Position numbers and translations under genes: made by a program
NCBI GenBank assembly: GCA_904420245.1
Contig: CAJFUL010000017.1
Coordinates: 1 to 48,409 of the forward strand
Length of the DNA stretch: 48,409 nt
Reading direction: 5' to 3'
Origin: Candidatus Paralachnospira avium
GTDB lineage: Bacteria; Bacillota; Clostridia; Lachnospirales; Lachnospiraceae
In this document: positions 8,706 to 16,364 of the stretch, piece by piece
How the letters are laid out: every line of letters starts with the position of its first letter
Numbering within the stretch: position 1 is the first letter of the stretch
Notes under the pieces: model-generated
What the model saw: only the letters and a program-made list of their open reading frames with translations
Told to the model about the DNA's origin: nothing
Database searches by the model: none

Positions 8706-10540
8706 AGAAACGAGCAGTCTGCGCGGTCCTTGCCGCAGCGCTCCTGTGTGCGGCCGGACTCCTTTGCGGCATAAGTCTGCGGAGGGCTTTCGGAAGCGGG
8801 GAAGTCCCGGTCCCCGTCTATTCTGTGGAGGGCCTGCGTCTGGCGGAATGGACGGAAAGCATTTCCGTTCCGGTCACGGTGTCTGCCGGGAGCAGCCGGA
8901 TCTTTTACGCCGATTCGGCCCGTCCGGTATCGGAGTTCTATGTGGAGGCGGGAGACGGTGTGGAGGCAGGTCAGCCCCTTTTTCAGTACGATCCCTCCGA
9001 GCTGGAACAGGAGCTTTCCGGGATCGAGCTTACGCTGGAGAATGAGCGGATCTATCTGGAACGGCTCGGGGATCACATCGGAGAGCTGAAAAGGATGGGA
9101 GCGGTCCTGCCCGTGGAGGGAAAAGAGGTCCGGACAGGAGCCGTGGGCGGCGGCCTGATCCATATCGTGGGTGAAGTCCCGGGAGAAGGAGCTTCGGCAG
9201 AAGAGAGCGGCGTGGAGACAGCGCCGGAAACGGGAGCTTTCGTGCTCTATGAGGAGATCGGGACAGGCAGCGCGCCGCAGCGCGGCGACGGGAGCGAGGA
9301 GGATCCTTACGTCTACTATCTGAAAAAAGGCGGTATGGTATCGGCGGAAGTTTTGGCAAAGCTCATCCGCCTGGAAAAGCGCGCGCGGATCCATGTGTCC
9401 GGGGAAGATGGAGAGATCCTTTTTACCTGGGAGTTTGACGGAAAGGTCTATGAAGAACAGATCCGGGAGGAGCTGGAGGAGAGCAGCTCCGTGCCGGAGG
9501 AGAGTTCCTCTCCGGAAGAGAGCAGCTCCGCACCGGAGGAAAGTTCCTCTCCGGAGGAGAGCAGCTCCGTGCCGGAGGAAAGTTCCTCTCCGGAGGAGAG
9601 CAGCTCCGTGCCGGAGGAGAGTCCCTCCCCGGAAGAGAGCAGCTCTGTACCGGAGGAAAGTACGGCTTTGCCGGAGGAGAGCGCAGGACCTGAGGCGCCG
9701 GGATTTGAGGGGGATTTTGACAGCGGGATGCTGGAGGAAGCCCTGGATGGACTGGAGCAGGAAACGCAAGGGTATACCGGGGAAGAGCTGGCCCGTATGC
9801 TGACGGAGCGGACCATGGAATATGAGAATCTGGAGCTGGCCATCAAAAGGAATGAAAAGGCGGTCTCGGATCTGAAAGAAGAGATCGGAGCATGTACGGT
9901 ATGCGCCGGGGAGGCGGGGTCTGTGCGGGAGGTGCGGACCTCTGAGGAAGCGGCCATGTACGGACAGCCCATGCTGGTGCTGGATGTAAAGTCGGGACAT
10001 CAGGTGGAGGGACAGCTGAATGAGATCCTGGCGGCGGGGCTTTCCGTGGGCGACCGGGTCTCTGTCCCCGTGACCGTGGATGGAAAAGAGTCGTCTCTTC
10101 CGGCAGTCATCTGTTTTATAGGAAGAGATCCCCTAACAGACGCGGTCCCTTCCGGAAATCCCAACTTGAGCGTATATCCATTCTCCGCGTCCATCGAGCC
10201 GGGAAAGGCGTACCGTCAGGAGGAAGTGACGGAGGTGCTGGTCCCTGCCGGAGAAAAGGATGAGAAGACGGTGGTCCTTCCCGTGGACTGGATCTACTAT
10301 GAAAACGGGATCCCCCATGTGTACGCCAGGGCAGAGGACGGGAGGCTCGTATCCCGGGAAGTGGAGACCGGAAGGAGCATCCTGGGTTCTTATCTGGAGG
10401 TGCTCTCCGGCATTTCCGGGGAGGACTATCTGGCGGATCCTTCCGGTGCCGGCGTGCGGGAAGGCGCCCTTACGGAAGCTGTATACGGAGAAGAGATGGA
10501 GATCGGGACAGAGGAAGAAAGCGGGGGAGAGGATGGATAA
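8702..10540 (+). CDS. Second HlyD/MacA-like adaptor with a Ser/Glu/Pro repeat in its hairpin
   Basis: The 612-residue product is much longer than usual for the family. It has an N-terminal signal anchor, a first lipoyl half (YVEAGDGVEAGQPLFQYDPS, about 80-99) and the rising arm of a coiled coil (ELEQELSGIELTLENERIYL). An insertion of about 230 residues holds a small domain (about 150-250) and then an EESSS(V/A)PEESSSP repeat tract (about 259-323). The returning coiled-coil arm (MEYENLELAIKRNEKAVSDL) and the second lipoyl half (CTVCAGEAGSVREVR) follow, then a beta-barrel. The extreme C-terminus is acidic. ATGA overlap with the first adaptor couples the two, and the end overlaps the next gene by 8 nt. 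Two adaptors beside one permease could form a hetero-oligomer; the insert would project from the hairpin tip. Confidence 0.8.
   Translation: MKKRAVCAVLAAALLCAAGLLCGISLRRAFGSGEVPVPVYSVEGLRLAEWTESISVPVTVSAGSSRIFYADSARPVSEFYVEAGDGVEAGQPLFQYDPSELEQELSGIELTLENERIYLERLGDHIGELKRMGAVLPVEGKEVRTGAVGGGLIHIVGEVPGEGASAEESGVETAPETGAFVLYEEIGTGSAPQRGDGSEEDPYVYYLKKGGMVSAEVLAKLIRLEKRARIHVSGEDGEILFTWEFDGKVYEEQIREELEESSSVPEESSSPEESSSAPEESSSPEESSSVPEESSSPEESSSVPEESPSPEESSSVPEESTALPEESAGPEAPGFEGDFDSGMLEEALDGLEQETQGYTGEELARMLTERTMEYENLELAIKRNEKAVSDLKEEIGACTVCAGEAGSVREVRTSEEAAMYGQPMLVLDVKSGHQVEGQLNEILAAGLSVGDRVSVPVTVDGKESSLPAVICFIGRDPLTDAVPSGNPNLSVYPFSASIEPGKAYRQEEVTEVLVPAGEKDEKTVVLPVDWIYYENGIPHVYARAEDGRLVSREVETGRSILGSYLEVLSGISGEDYLADPSGAGVREGALTEAVYGEEMEIGTEEESGGEDG
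9476..9670 (+). repeat. Tandem 39-bp coding repeat, about five copies
   Basis: Units start at 9476, 9515, 9554, 9593 and 9632; the last is degenerate. Each encodes 13 residues of the type EESSSVPEESSSP. Copies differ mainly at third positions (GAG/GAA, TCT/TCC), so the peptide is kept while the DNA drifts. The tract lies inside the adaptor gene in the loop between the two coiled-coil arms. Confidence 0.9.
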
Positions 10541-11276
10541 GAAAAAGAAACGTGTGCTGGGAGCCGTGGCCGGGATCCTGCTCCTCGCCGTTTCCTGCCT
10601 GGTCTCCTACAGGATAGGGAGGGGACCTGGAGAGGACGGAGGAGAAACGGCGGAAGAAGGAGAGGCCTTTTTTTCCGGGGACAGTACGGTACTGGCTCTC
10701 TCTGAGGGCGGCGTCCGGTGCGACTACTCCGTATCTCCGGCTCCGTATGCCCTGGTGGGGCTGGCGGACCGGCTTGTGGAGGAGATCGAAAAGGAAGAGG
10801 GAGTCTTTGCCGCATCCTTCTATATGAGAAAGGAAGGAAGTCAGGTCTTTTACGGCATGGAAGGCCTTTCGGGAGGCGTTTACGGCGCGGGACCGGATTT
10901 TCTGGAAGCGTCAGGTCTCAAGATCCAGAAGGGACGGGGCATCACAGACGAGGATGTGGCGTCGGGGGCTTTTTCGGCGGTCATAAACGACCGGGCGGCG
11001 GCCAGGCTGTTCGGAAGCAGCGAGCCCCTGGGAAAGGTGATCGAGATCGAGGGGAAGCTTTTCCAGGTGGTGGGCGTCGCCGGGGCGAAGGATGCCGGGA
11101 GGGAGGAACTGGTGCTGGTGCCGGAGAGCGTATGGCCGGAGCTTTACCAGTATGAAGAACCCAAGGCGGTGGCGGTCCGCGGCGGTGAAGACGCGGAGAA
11201 GGAGGCAGAGCGGGCGGAGAGGATCTTGAACAGCATGATCCCGGAGGGGATCGCGGCCCGCTATGAGATCCAGTAG
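10533..11276 (+). CDS. Membrane-anchored orphan MacB-type periplasmic core domain protein
   Basis: The 247-residue protein starts at ATG 10533, preceded by GGGGGAGAGG; the frame is open further upstream but only inside the previous gene. It has an N-terminal anchor (VLGAVAGILLLAVSCLVSY, about 8-26), then a soluble domain with the MacB/FtsX periplasmic-core pattern: PDFLEASGLKIQKGRGITDE, SAVINDRAAARLFGSSEPLG and VIEIEGKLFQVVGVA. In MacB this domain lies between membrane segments of the permease; here it stands alone with no FtsX transmembrane segments. Overlap with the adaptor gene argues that it belongs to the same complex, perhaps as the extracytoplasmic part contacted by the adaptors. Domain call from motifs; role inferred. 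Confidence 0.7.
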   Translation: MDKKKKRVLGAVAGILLLAVSCLVSYRIGRGPGEDGGETAEEGEAFFSGDSTVLALSEGGVRCDYSVSPAPYALVGLADRLVEEIEKEEGVFAASFYMRKEGSQVFYGMEGLSGGVYGAGPDFLEASGLKIQKGRGITDEDVASGAFSAVINDRAAARLFGSSEPLGKVIEIEGKLFQVVGVAGAKDAGREELVLVPESVWPELYQYEEPKAVAVRGGEDAEKEAERAERILNSMIPEGIAARYEIQ

Positions 11277-11284
11277 GAGGATGT

Positions 11285-11484
11285 ATGGAGATCGTATTGA
11301 TGCTCGCGGGGCTTGTTGTGATCCTCAAGCCGGAAATTTTTTGGAATTGAAGCTTCTGGACCGCATCCTGCGTAATATGGATAAGGACGGCGATCCGTCT
11401 CCGGACGAGCTGCTGTCCATCCGCATGGGTGGGATGCGGATCCTTTTGGTGGCTTTTGTATTATTCCTTCAGAAGATTTTTTGA
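11285..11484 (+). pseudogene. Small two-helix membrane protein with a frameshift (DUF6199-like)
   Basis: ATG 11285 follows AGGAGG (11275-11280) and encodes MEIVLMLAGLVVILKPEIFW before an in-frame TGA at 11348-11350. Another frame then continues without a break as LKLLDRILRNMDKDGDPSP and SIRMGGMRILLVAFVLFLQ to TGA 11482-11484. Joined, the parts give a small protein of about 65 residues with a membrane helix, a KPEIFWK-type loop, a polar stretch and a second helix. This resembles small DUF6199-type proteins as I remember them. The break lies next to a run of six T and a short A run, so a one-base deletion, a sequencing error or frameshifting could each explain it. The downstream frame alone could also start at ATG 11263. 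It is the last gene of the cassette. Confidence 0.5.
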
Positions 11485-11495
11485 AAGACGCCGCT

Positions 11496-11523
11496 TGCGT
11501 GATCGCCGGATCGTGCTAAAATA
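11496..11523 (+). promoter_or_regulatory. sigma-A promoter for the FakA-C-like gene
   Basis: TTGCGT (11496-11501), 16 nt, TAAAAT (11518-11523), about 37 nt before the ATG at 11561. It separates the next gene from the transporter cassette. Confidence 0.5.
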
Positions 11524-11560
11524 GATCTGAAAGAAAAAAGTTCCGGAAAGGAGAAGCAGC

Positions 11561-11812
11561 ATGCTGGAGTACCGTTATGACACACAGCTCCTCATCGAAG
11601 GCGAGGAATTGGATGAGGATGCCATCAGCGATTATTTTGCGGAAAATTTCAAGGGAGACTGCCTTCTGGCCGTGGGAGACGAGGATCTGATCAAGATCCA
11701 TTTCCACACCAACGAGCCCTGGGATGTGCTGAAATACTGTGCGTCCCTGGGAGAGATCTATGACATCGTAGTCGAGGATATGGACCGGCAGGCCCGGGGG
11801 CTGAAGGGCTGA
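11561..11812 (+). CDS. Stand-alone FakA/YloV C-terminal-type domain protein
   Basis: The 83-residue product matches the C-terminal domain found after the DAK2 kinase domain in fatty-acid kinase FakA (YloV): YDTQLLIEGEELDEDAISDY, then GDCLLAVGDEDLIKIHFHTN with the KIHFHTNEP signature, then GEIYDIVVEDMDRQ. In FakA this domain belongs to the protein that phosphorylates fatty acids held by FakB; here there is no kinase domain. An AAAGGAG site lies about 9 nt upstream and the gene has its own promoter. Such short proteins occur in Clostridia under names such as 'kinase to dihydroxyacetone kinase'. Whether it acts in trans on a FakA or in other metabolism cannot be told. Confidence 0.7.
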   Translation: MLEYRYDTQLLIEGEELDEDAISDYFAENFKGDCLLAVGDEDLIKIHFHTNEPWDVLKYCASLGEIYDIVVEDMDRQARGLKG

Positions 11813-12105
11813 AAAGAGCCGGGGCAGCGTATGGAGCGTTCTGATCTTCCGGGAGCGGAGGAGGGGACGCTCTTTTGTCTGCGGCGAAGAGGAAGTTTGC
11901 CGCTCATGCGGGATCCTCTTAAATAGGAAACCTGAGGAAAAAAACGCGCTCCGGCCGGATCGAAACGTCCCGCCGCAGGCAGGGGGAGCCCGCTTTCACG
12001 GGATCCTTTTTCCAGGTAAAAAAGCCCTGCGGGCAGGAGGACCGGCGCGGCCTGTGCGGTCCGGTCCCGGAGGATGGTCTCTGCTCAGAAATCGGTAAGA
12101 TGGTA
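11813..12105. other. Intergenic stretch with repeat copy and weak hairpins
   Basis: No gene is visible here. The arms AAAAGAGC (11812-11819) and GCTCTTTT (11869-11876) can pair across a long loop and may end transcription of the upstream gene. The repeat-family copy at 11878-11931 follows, then GC-rich sequence with further repeat-like words (CCCGCCGCAGGC near 11972; GGGATCCTTTTT near 11999). The dnaJ-like promoter starts at 12106. Confidence 0.5.
11878..11931 (+). repeat. Dispersed intergenic repeat, copy R1 (partial)
   Basis: The core GCGGCGAAGAGGAAG, then TTTGCCGCTCATGCGG, matches copy R3 (near 22200) at most positions. It is followed by AATAGGAAAC, the word that begins R3. GCGGC and GCCGC can pair as a hairpin. 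Confidence 0.6.
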
Positions 12106-12140
12106 TTGACCTTTGTGGAAATATGTGTTATAGTACACAT
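12106..12140 (+). promoter_or_regulatory. sigma-A promoter overlapped by an inverted repeat
   Basis: TTGACC (12106-12111), 17 nt, TATAGT (12129-12134). The -10 box is exactly flanked by ATGTGT (12123-12128) and ACACAT (12135-12140), perfect 6-bp inverted arms that could be a repressor operator. It is not the CIRCE element of HrcA. Confidence 0.65.
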
Positions 12141-12164
12141 AGAACAAAAAAGAAGGTGATGGAT

Positions 12165-13163
12165 ATGAAGACGGCGAAAAGAGATTATTATGAAATTTTA
12201 GGCGTCAGCCGGGATGCCGATGACGCGGCCATAAAGAAAGCATATCGAAAACTGGCGAAGAAATACCATCCCGATACCAATACCGGGGATGCAGAGGCAG
12301 CAGAGAAGTTCAAGGAGGCTACAGAAGCATATTCAGTCTTAAGCGACGAGAAGAAACGGAAGCTCTATGACCAGTTTGGCCATGGAGCTTTTGACGGTGG
12401 AGCCGGCCAGGCCTCCGGAACCGGAAACGGCAGCTTTCACAGCTATCATTTTGAGGATGGTGATATGGAGGATCTCTTCGGAGACCTGTTTGGAAAGGCG
12501 TTCCATGGAAAGGGAGGCTTCCGCAGCTTTGGAGGGTTTTCCGGGAGCGGATTCGACTCCGGGGACTTTGGCGGGTTCCGGGGAGGCTTCCGGGACAGTG
12601 GTATCCGGGGGCAGGATCTGAGCGCGGATGTGGAGGTGACTTTTGAGGAGTCGGTGTTCGGCGGGAAAAAGACGGTCCGGCTCCGGGACCCGGACACCGG
12701 ACAGGTCAGCTCCTATGAGATCCGGATCCCGGCCGGGATCCGCGACGGAAAGACCATCCGCTTGAAAGGCAGGGGAAAGCCGGGAAGAGGAGGGGCGGAG
12801 CCGGGAGACCTGCTCCTGAAGGTGCGGGTCCTGCCGAAACCCGGCTTCCGCCTGGAAGGGATGGATATCTACACCAGGCTCCGGATCCCCTTCTGGACGG
12901 CAGTCTTCGGCGGCGAGGCGCAGGTGGAGACCATAGACGGAACGGTCCTTTGCAGGATCCGGGAAGGGACCCAGTCGGGGACAAAGATCCGGCTCAGGGG
13001 CAAGGGAGCCGTATCCATGGAGGATCCGTCCCGGAGAGGGGATCAGTATGCAGTGGTGGAGATCGACGTACCGAAAGACTTAAGCAGCGGGGCCAGAGAA
13101 AAGCTCAGGGAGTTCCAGGCTGCCTGCGGACAGGACTCCCATGGAAAAAATCATGCGGCCTGA
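12165..13163 (+). CDS. DnaJ-family co-chaperone without zinc finger (CbpA-like)
   Basis: The 332-residue Hsp40 has an N-terminal J domain ([23 protein letters not shown] in KKYHPDTN near residue 35, and [12 protein letters not shown]). A long Gly/Phe-rich segment (about 75-145) follows, then the substrate-binding C-terminal domains ([39 protein letters not shown]). The four CxxCxGxG zinc motifs of true DnaJ are absent, so this is a type II or CbpA-like J protein that would stimulate DnaK. ATG 12165 is preferred over ATG 12159, which lies too close to the AGAAGG site. No dnaK or grpE is nearby, so it is an extra J protein with its own promoter. Confidence 0.88.
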   Translation: MKTAKRDYYEILGVSRDADDAAIKKAYRKLAKKYHPDTNTGDAEAAEKFKEATEAYSVLSDEKKRKLYDQFGHGAFDGGAGQASGTGNGSFHSYHFEDGDMEDLFGDLFGKAFHGKGGFRSFGGFSGSGFDSGDFGGFRGGFRDSGIRGQDLSADVEVTFEESVFGGKKTVRLRDPDTGQVSSYEIRIPAGIRDGKTIRLKGRGKPGRGGAEPGDLLLKVRVLPKPGFRLEGMDIYTRLRIPFWTAVFGGEAQVETIDGTVLCRIREGTQSGTKIRLRGKGAVSMEDPSRRGDQYAVVEIDVPKDLSSGAREKLREFQAACGQDSHGKNHAA

Positions 13164-13175
13164 CAGTTTCGGGTA

Positions 13176-13206
13176 TTGACAGCCGCCCCTTCCGGCAGGG
13201 TATAAT
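13176..13206 (+). promoter_or_regulatory. sigma-A promoter of the ornithine cyclodeaminase family gene
   Basis: Consensus TTGACA (13176-13181) and TATAAT (13201-13206), but with a 19-nt spacer, which is longer than usual and could lower activity or call for an activator. Confidence 0.6.
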
Positions 13207-13254
13207 GGAGCCAGGATCAAACAACAGGCTTTAAGAAGCGGAAGGGGGAAAAGA

Positions 13255-14241
13255 ATGGAGATTGGAAAAGAAGTCCTCTATCTCACCCAGGCCGACGTGA
13301 GGGCCGTGGGACTTACCATGAAGGATTATATCGACCTGATGGAGGAAGCGCACCGGGATAAGGGGAACGGCGAAGTGACCATGCCGCCCAAGCTGACCGT
13401 ACAGCCCAGGGATGAGCTTTTCATGCTGGGAATGGGCTGCGCGGTGGAGCGGACAGGCGCGGCCGGGATCAAGTGGCTGTCCGGCTGCGCTACCAACCGG
13501 GACAAGGGCCTGCCCCGGTTCACGGGCTTTATCATCATGAACGATCTGGAGACAGGCGCTCCAGTGTGCGTCATGGACGCCACTTATGTGACGGCCATGA
13601 GGACGGCGGCGGTCAGCGGCCTGGCGCTCCGGTATCTGGCCAATAAGGACAGCCGGGTGGTGGGCGTCTATGGCTGCGGGATGGAAGGACGCACCAATCT
13701 GGAGGCGGCTCTGTGCGAGTGCCCTCAGATCGAAAAAGTCTACGCCTGGGCTCCCAGGCAGGTGACGGTGGACCGTTATGTGGAAGAGATGAGGGAGAAA
13801 TTCCCCTCTGTTTCCATCGAGGGCAGCCGGGATCCGGAGCAGGTCATGAGAGAGGCCGACGTATTCCTCGGAAGCTCGCCGGTGACCCATGGAGACGAGT
13901 TTAAGCTGGTGCGCGCGGACTGGCTGAAGCCGGGGCTGACGGCTGTGCCGGTCAATGCCGATTCTCATTTTTATGAGGAAGCGGTGGACGCCTTTGACAA
14001 GATCTTCATCGATGATACGGCCATGATGGAACTTTGCTGGTCCATGGGCCATTACAAGACCATAAAGGAGGCGCCTCCGGAGCTCTCCCACCTGGTGACG
14101 GGCCGGGCGGAGGGCCGGAAGGAGCATGGGGAGCGGATCATCACCTTTACGGAGGGGATCGGTCTGGATGATGTGGCCTGCGGCGCCAGGATCTTTGGGC
14201 TGGCCATGGAGAAGGGCCTGGGCCGTATGCTGCCGCTGTGA
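13255..14241 (+). CDS. Ornithine cyclodeaminase / mu-crystallin family NAD(P)-dependent enzyme
   Basis: The 328-residue product has the family layout: an N-terminal substrate half with the lysine region AAGIKWLSGCATN, GLPRFTGFIIMNDLETGAPV, and MDATYVTAMRTAAVSGLALR. A Rossmann half with VGVYGCGMEGRTNLEAALCE (GxGxxG, about 142-152) and the DVFLGSSPVTHGDEF region follows. Members include ornithine cyclodeaminase, alanine dehydrogenase and ketimine or imino-acid reductases; sequence alone does not give the substrate. GGAAGGGGG precedes the ATG. The gene is transcribed alone from a consensus promoter. Soluble cytoplasmic amino-acid metabolism is the expected role. Confidence 0.85.
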   Translation: MEIGKEVLYLTQADVRAVGLTMKDYIDLMEEAHRDKGNGEVTMPPKLTVQPRDELFMLGMGCAVERTGAAGIKWLSGCATNRDKGLPRFTGFIIMNDLETGAPVCVMDATYVTAMRTAAVSGLALRYLANKDSRVVGVYGCGMEGRTNLEAALCECPQIEKVYAWAPRQVTVDRYVEEMREKFPSVSIEGSRDPEQVMREADVFLGSSPVTHGDEFKLVRADWLKPGLTAVPVNADSHFYEEAVDAFDKIFIDDTAMMELCWSMGHYKTIKEAPPELSHLVTGRAEGRKEHGERIITFTEGIGLDDVACGARIFGLAMEKGLGRMLPL

Positions 14242-14258
14242 TGAAAACGTTTATAAAC

Positions 14259-14287
14259 TTGAATAGGACGGCGGAGTGTGCTATAAT
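14259..14287 (+). promoter_or_regulatory. sigma-A promoter of the surface protein gene
   Basis: TTGAAT (14259-14264), 17 nt, TATAAT (14282-14287), 75 nt before the ATG at 14363. Confidence 0.65.
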
Positions 14288-14362
14288 GGTTCTATAGCAT
14301 TAAGAAAATAACAGAACTAATGGCTATGTTGTTTGAAAACACATCAGAAAGGAAGGAATAGT

Positions 14363-16084
14363 ATGAAAAAGACTGTGCGTATCACGGCGGCATTGTGTAT
14401 GCTGCTGGCTCTGCTCACCATGTCCGTGTCCGCGGCGCCGGCTGAGGACTGCCCCGGCGGAGAGAGCTGCACCCATACGGCAGCCGTGGGGACCACCCAC
14501 TATGATACTCTGCAGGAGGCGGTGTCCGCAGGCGGAAGCGTAGTGCTCCTGAGGGACACGGCTGAGAACATCATGGTGGCAGAGGGAACGGAAGTGGTCC
14601 TGGATCTGAATGGACATGACCTGACGGGAGCAGGAGGCGACGTGATCTCCAACCATGGGATCTTACAGGTCACAGGTGAAGGAAATGTATCCACCGATGC
14701 TTCGGGAAAAGGAGCCCTGGTCAATTATCCCGGCGCGTCCGCAGTGCTGGACGGGGGAACCTTTACAGCCACCGGCTGGTATACCCTTAAGAACCTGGGA
14801 GAGATGGAGATCCGGGAGGGAGCCGGCATAGTGACTTCCACAGGCGGCTCCAGTCTCATCGACAACGGCTGGTATGGAAACGCCGGAAACGACAGGAATA
14901 CGGTTTATGAAGGGGTCCCGGCGTCCCTGACCATCCACGGAGGTCATTTTGAGGGCGGCATGAACACCGTCAAGAATGATGACAATGGTGTTTTGACGAT
15001 CTATGACGGCAGCTTTACCAATACCAGCGGGCCGGCAGTCCTCAACTGGAACGAGGCTTCCATCCACGGCGGATACTTTGAAGCTCCCAACAGCGCGGTC
15101 CTGGCCAACGGCTATCTGGGCGAAGCGGACAAGGGGCAGCTTACCATTGACGGCGGCCAGTTTGTCTCGGGGAACGGCGGAACGGAGCTGGTGTTCACCT
15201 ATGGAGTGGGGACCGGAAAGGGCGGTTCCGTCACCATCAGCGGCGGCAGCTTTACCGGACAGATGGATGACAGCGGGACAAACGTATCCATGTCCCAGTA
15301 CTTTGATATGACAGTAAACGCAGGCACCTTCAGCACCAGAGTACCGGATCCCTATGTAGGGGATGGGATGGTCTCCCTTTCCTGCAGTTCTGAGAGCGGA
15401 ACGGCCTTTTATGTAGGAGGACCGGAGGAAGCGGCCGCGGTGGCTGCTGAAAGCTCCGCGGATGGTGTGGTCATAACGGTATACACCGGCGATGTGGATC
15501 TATCCGGTCTGAAAGACGGCGTCCAGGTGAAGAATGAGGGCACCGGCGCTGTGACGGCCAATGGAAGTACGGTGGAGACCGGGGGCAGCGTGATCGTAGA
15601 AGTCCATACCCATGATGCCGTGGAGGTCCCTGCCAAGGAGGCCACCTGCACAGAGGCGGGAAATATAGCATACTGGTATTGCGAGGGATGCGATACGTAT
15701 TTCGCGGATAAGGAACTGACCAGGGAGATCTCTCCGGAGGAGATCATTTCCCCGGCCAAGGGACATCAGGCGGTAAAGGTCCCCGCGAAGGAAGCGACTG
15801 CTTCGGAAGCGGGCAATAAGGAGTACTGGTACTGCGAAGCCTGCGGAACGTATTTCGCAGATGAGGGGCTGACCCAGGTGATCTCCAAGGAGGCTGTGGT
15901 CATCCCTGCCAAGGGCGGGAGCGAGCCCACCACTTCCGGATCGGAACAGGACGGAAAGACAGAGACGACGAAATCTCCCAATACGGGAGACGGCAGCTCC
16001 TATACGGGCTGGATCGTACTGCTCTGCGCGGCGGCGGCAGGCATGGCCGCGGTGATCGCATACGGCAAAAAGAGGCAGGCATAA
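14363..16084 (+). CDS. Sortase-anchored beta-helix surface protein
   Basis: The 573-residue protein starts at ATG 14363 after AAAGGAAGG. It has a Sec signal peptide (ITAALCMLLALLTMSVSAAP), then a region of right-handed beta-helix style repeats (VVLDLNGHDLTG, LTIHGGHFEGG, LTIYDGSFTN, ASIHGGYFEAP, LTIDGGQFVSG, VTISGGSFTG) over about 60-330. Two copies of a C-terminal module follow (about 418-525), each VPAKEATxxEAGNxxYWYCExC and TYFAD. The end is a wall-sorting signal: SPNTGD, a hydrophobic stretch and KKRQA. It should be linked to peptidoglycan by a class that accepts SPNTG-like motifs; no sortase gene is in the window. The helix repeats suggest binding to host or polysaccharide ligands; this is inference. 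Confidence 0.85.
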   Translation: MKKTVRITAALCMLLALLTMSVSAAPAEDCPGGESCTHTAAVGTTHYDTLQEAVSAGGSVVLLRDTAENIMVAEGTEVVLDLNGHDLTGAGGDVISNHGILQVTGEGNVSTDASGKGALVNYPGASAVLDGGTFTATGWYTLKNLGEMEIREGAGIVTSTGGSSLIDNGWYGNAGNDRNTVYEGVPASLTIHGGHFEGGMNTVKNDDNGVLTIYDGSFTNTSGPAVLNWNEASIHGGYFEAPNSAVLANGYLGEADKGQLTIDGGQFVSGNGGTELVFTYGVGTGKGGSVTISGGSFTGQMDDSGTNVSMSQYFDMTVNAGTFSTRVPDPYVGDGMVSLSCSSESGTAFYVGGPEEAAAVAAESSADGVVITVYTGDVDLSGLKDGVQVKNEGTGAVTANGSTVETGGSVIVEVHTHDAVEVPAKEATCTEAGNIAYWYCEGCDTYFADKELTREISPEEIISPAKGHQAVKVPAKEATASEAGNKEYWYCEACGTYFADEGLTQVISKEAVVIPAKGGSEPTTSGSEQDGKTETTKSPNTGDGSSYTGWIVLLCAAAAGMAAVIAYGKKRQA

Positions 16085-16099
16085 GCTGTTTGTGAAAAA

Positions 16100-16185
16100 G
16101 GATCCTGCACTGCGGGATTCCTCTCCACCGCAATGCGGTCCCATGGAGCGTTTCTGCTCTATGGAAACGAAGCTTCCTATAGAGG
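16100..16185 (-). repeat. Dispersed intergenic repeat, copy R2 (minus orientation)
   Basis: On the minus strand it reads CTATAGGAAGCTTCGTTTCC, then ATAGAGC, GGGACCGCATTGCGGTGGAG and a GC-rich tail. It aligns along its length with R3 (22148-22246). The terminal hairpin GGAAGC-TTC-GTTTCC keeps pairing by a G-T wobble where R3 has G-A-A-A-C. Confidence 0.65.
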
Positions 16186-16195
16186 AAAAAAAGAA

Positions 16196-16229
16196 GAGTC
16201 CGGCTTTTTAGAGCCGGATTCTTTTCGTT
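16196..16229 (+). terminator. Intrinsic terminator
   Basis: GAGTCCGGCT (16196-16205) pairs with AGCCGGATTC (16212-16221) over a 6-nt loop and is followed by TTTTCGTTT. It ends the surface protein transcript. Confidence 0.75.
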
Positions 16230-16364
16230 TATGCGGTCTTTACTCATTTTGCTCCATGTGTGTAGGAATGTTTTTGCTCCGGAAAGAAGAAAGGGCTTGA
16301 TGAAATCCGTCTTTTCTGCCAAACTAAGGATAGAAAGCAGGATGAAGGAGGGAGCTTATCGCTT

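Noticed and set aside
9476-9670. CRISPR-like array
   Set aside because: The periodic units are contiguous, without spacers, and encode an in-frame peptide repeat.
9448-9972. Long minus-strand ORF opposite the Ser-rich repeat
   Set aside because: It arises from the codon bias and repeats of the plus-strand adaptor gene and has no ribosome site or domain.
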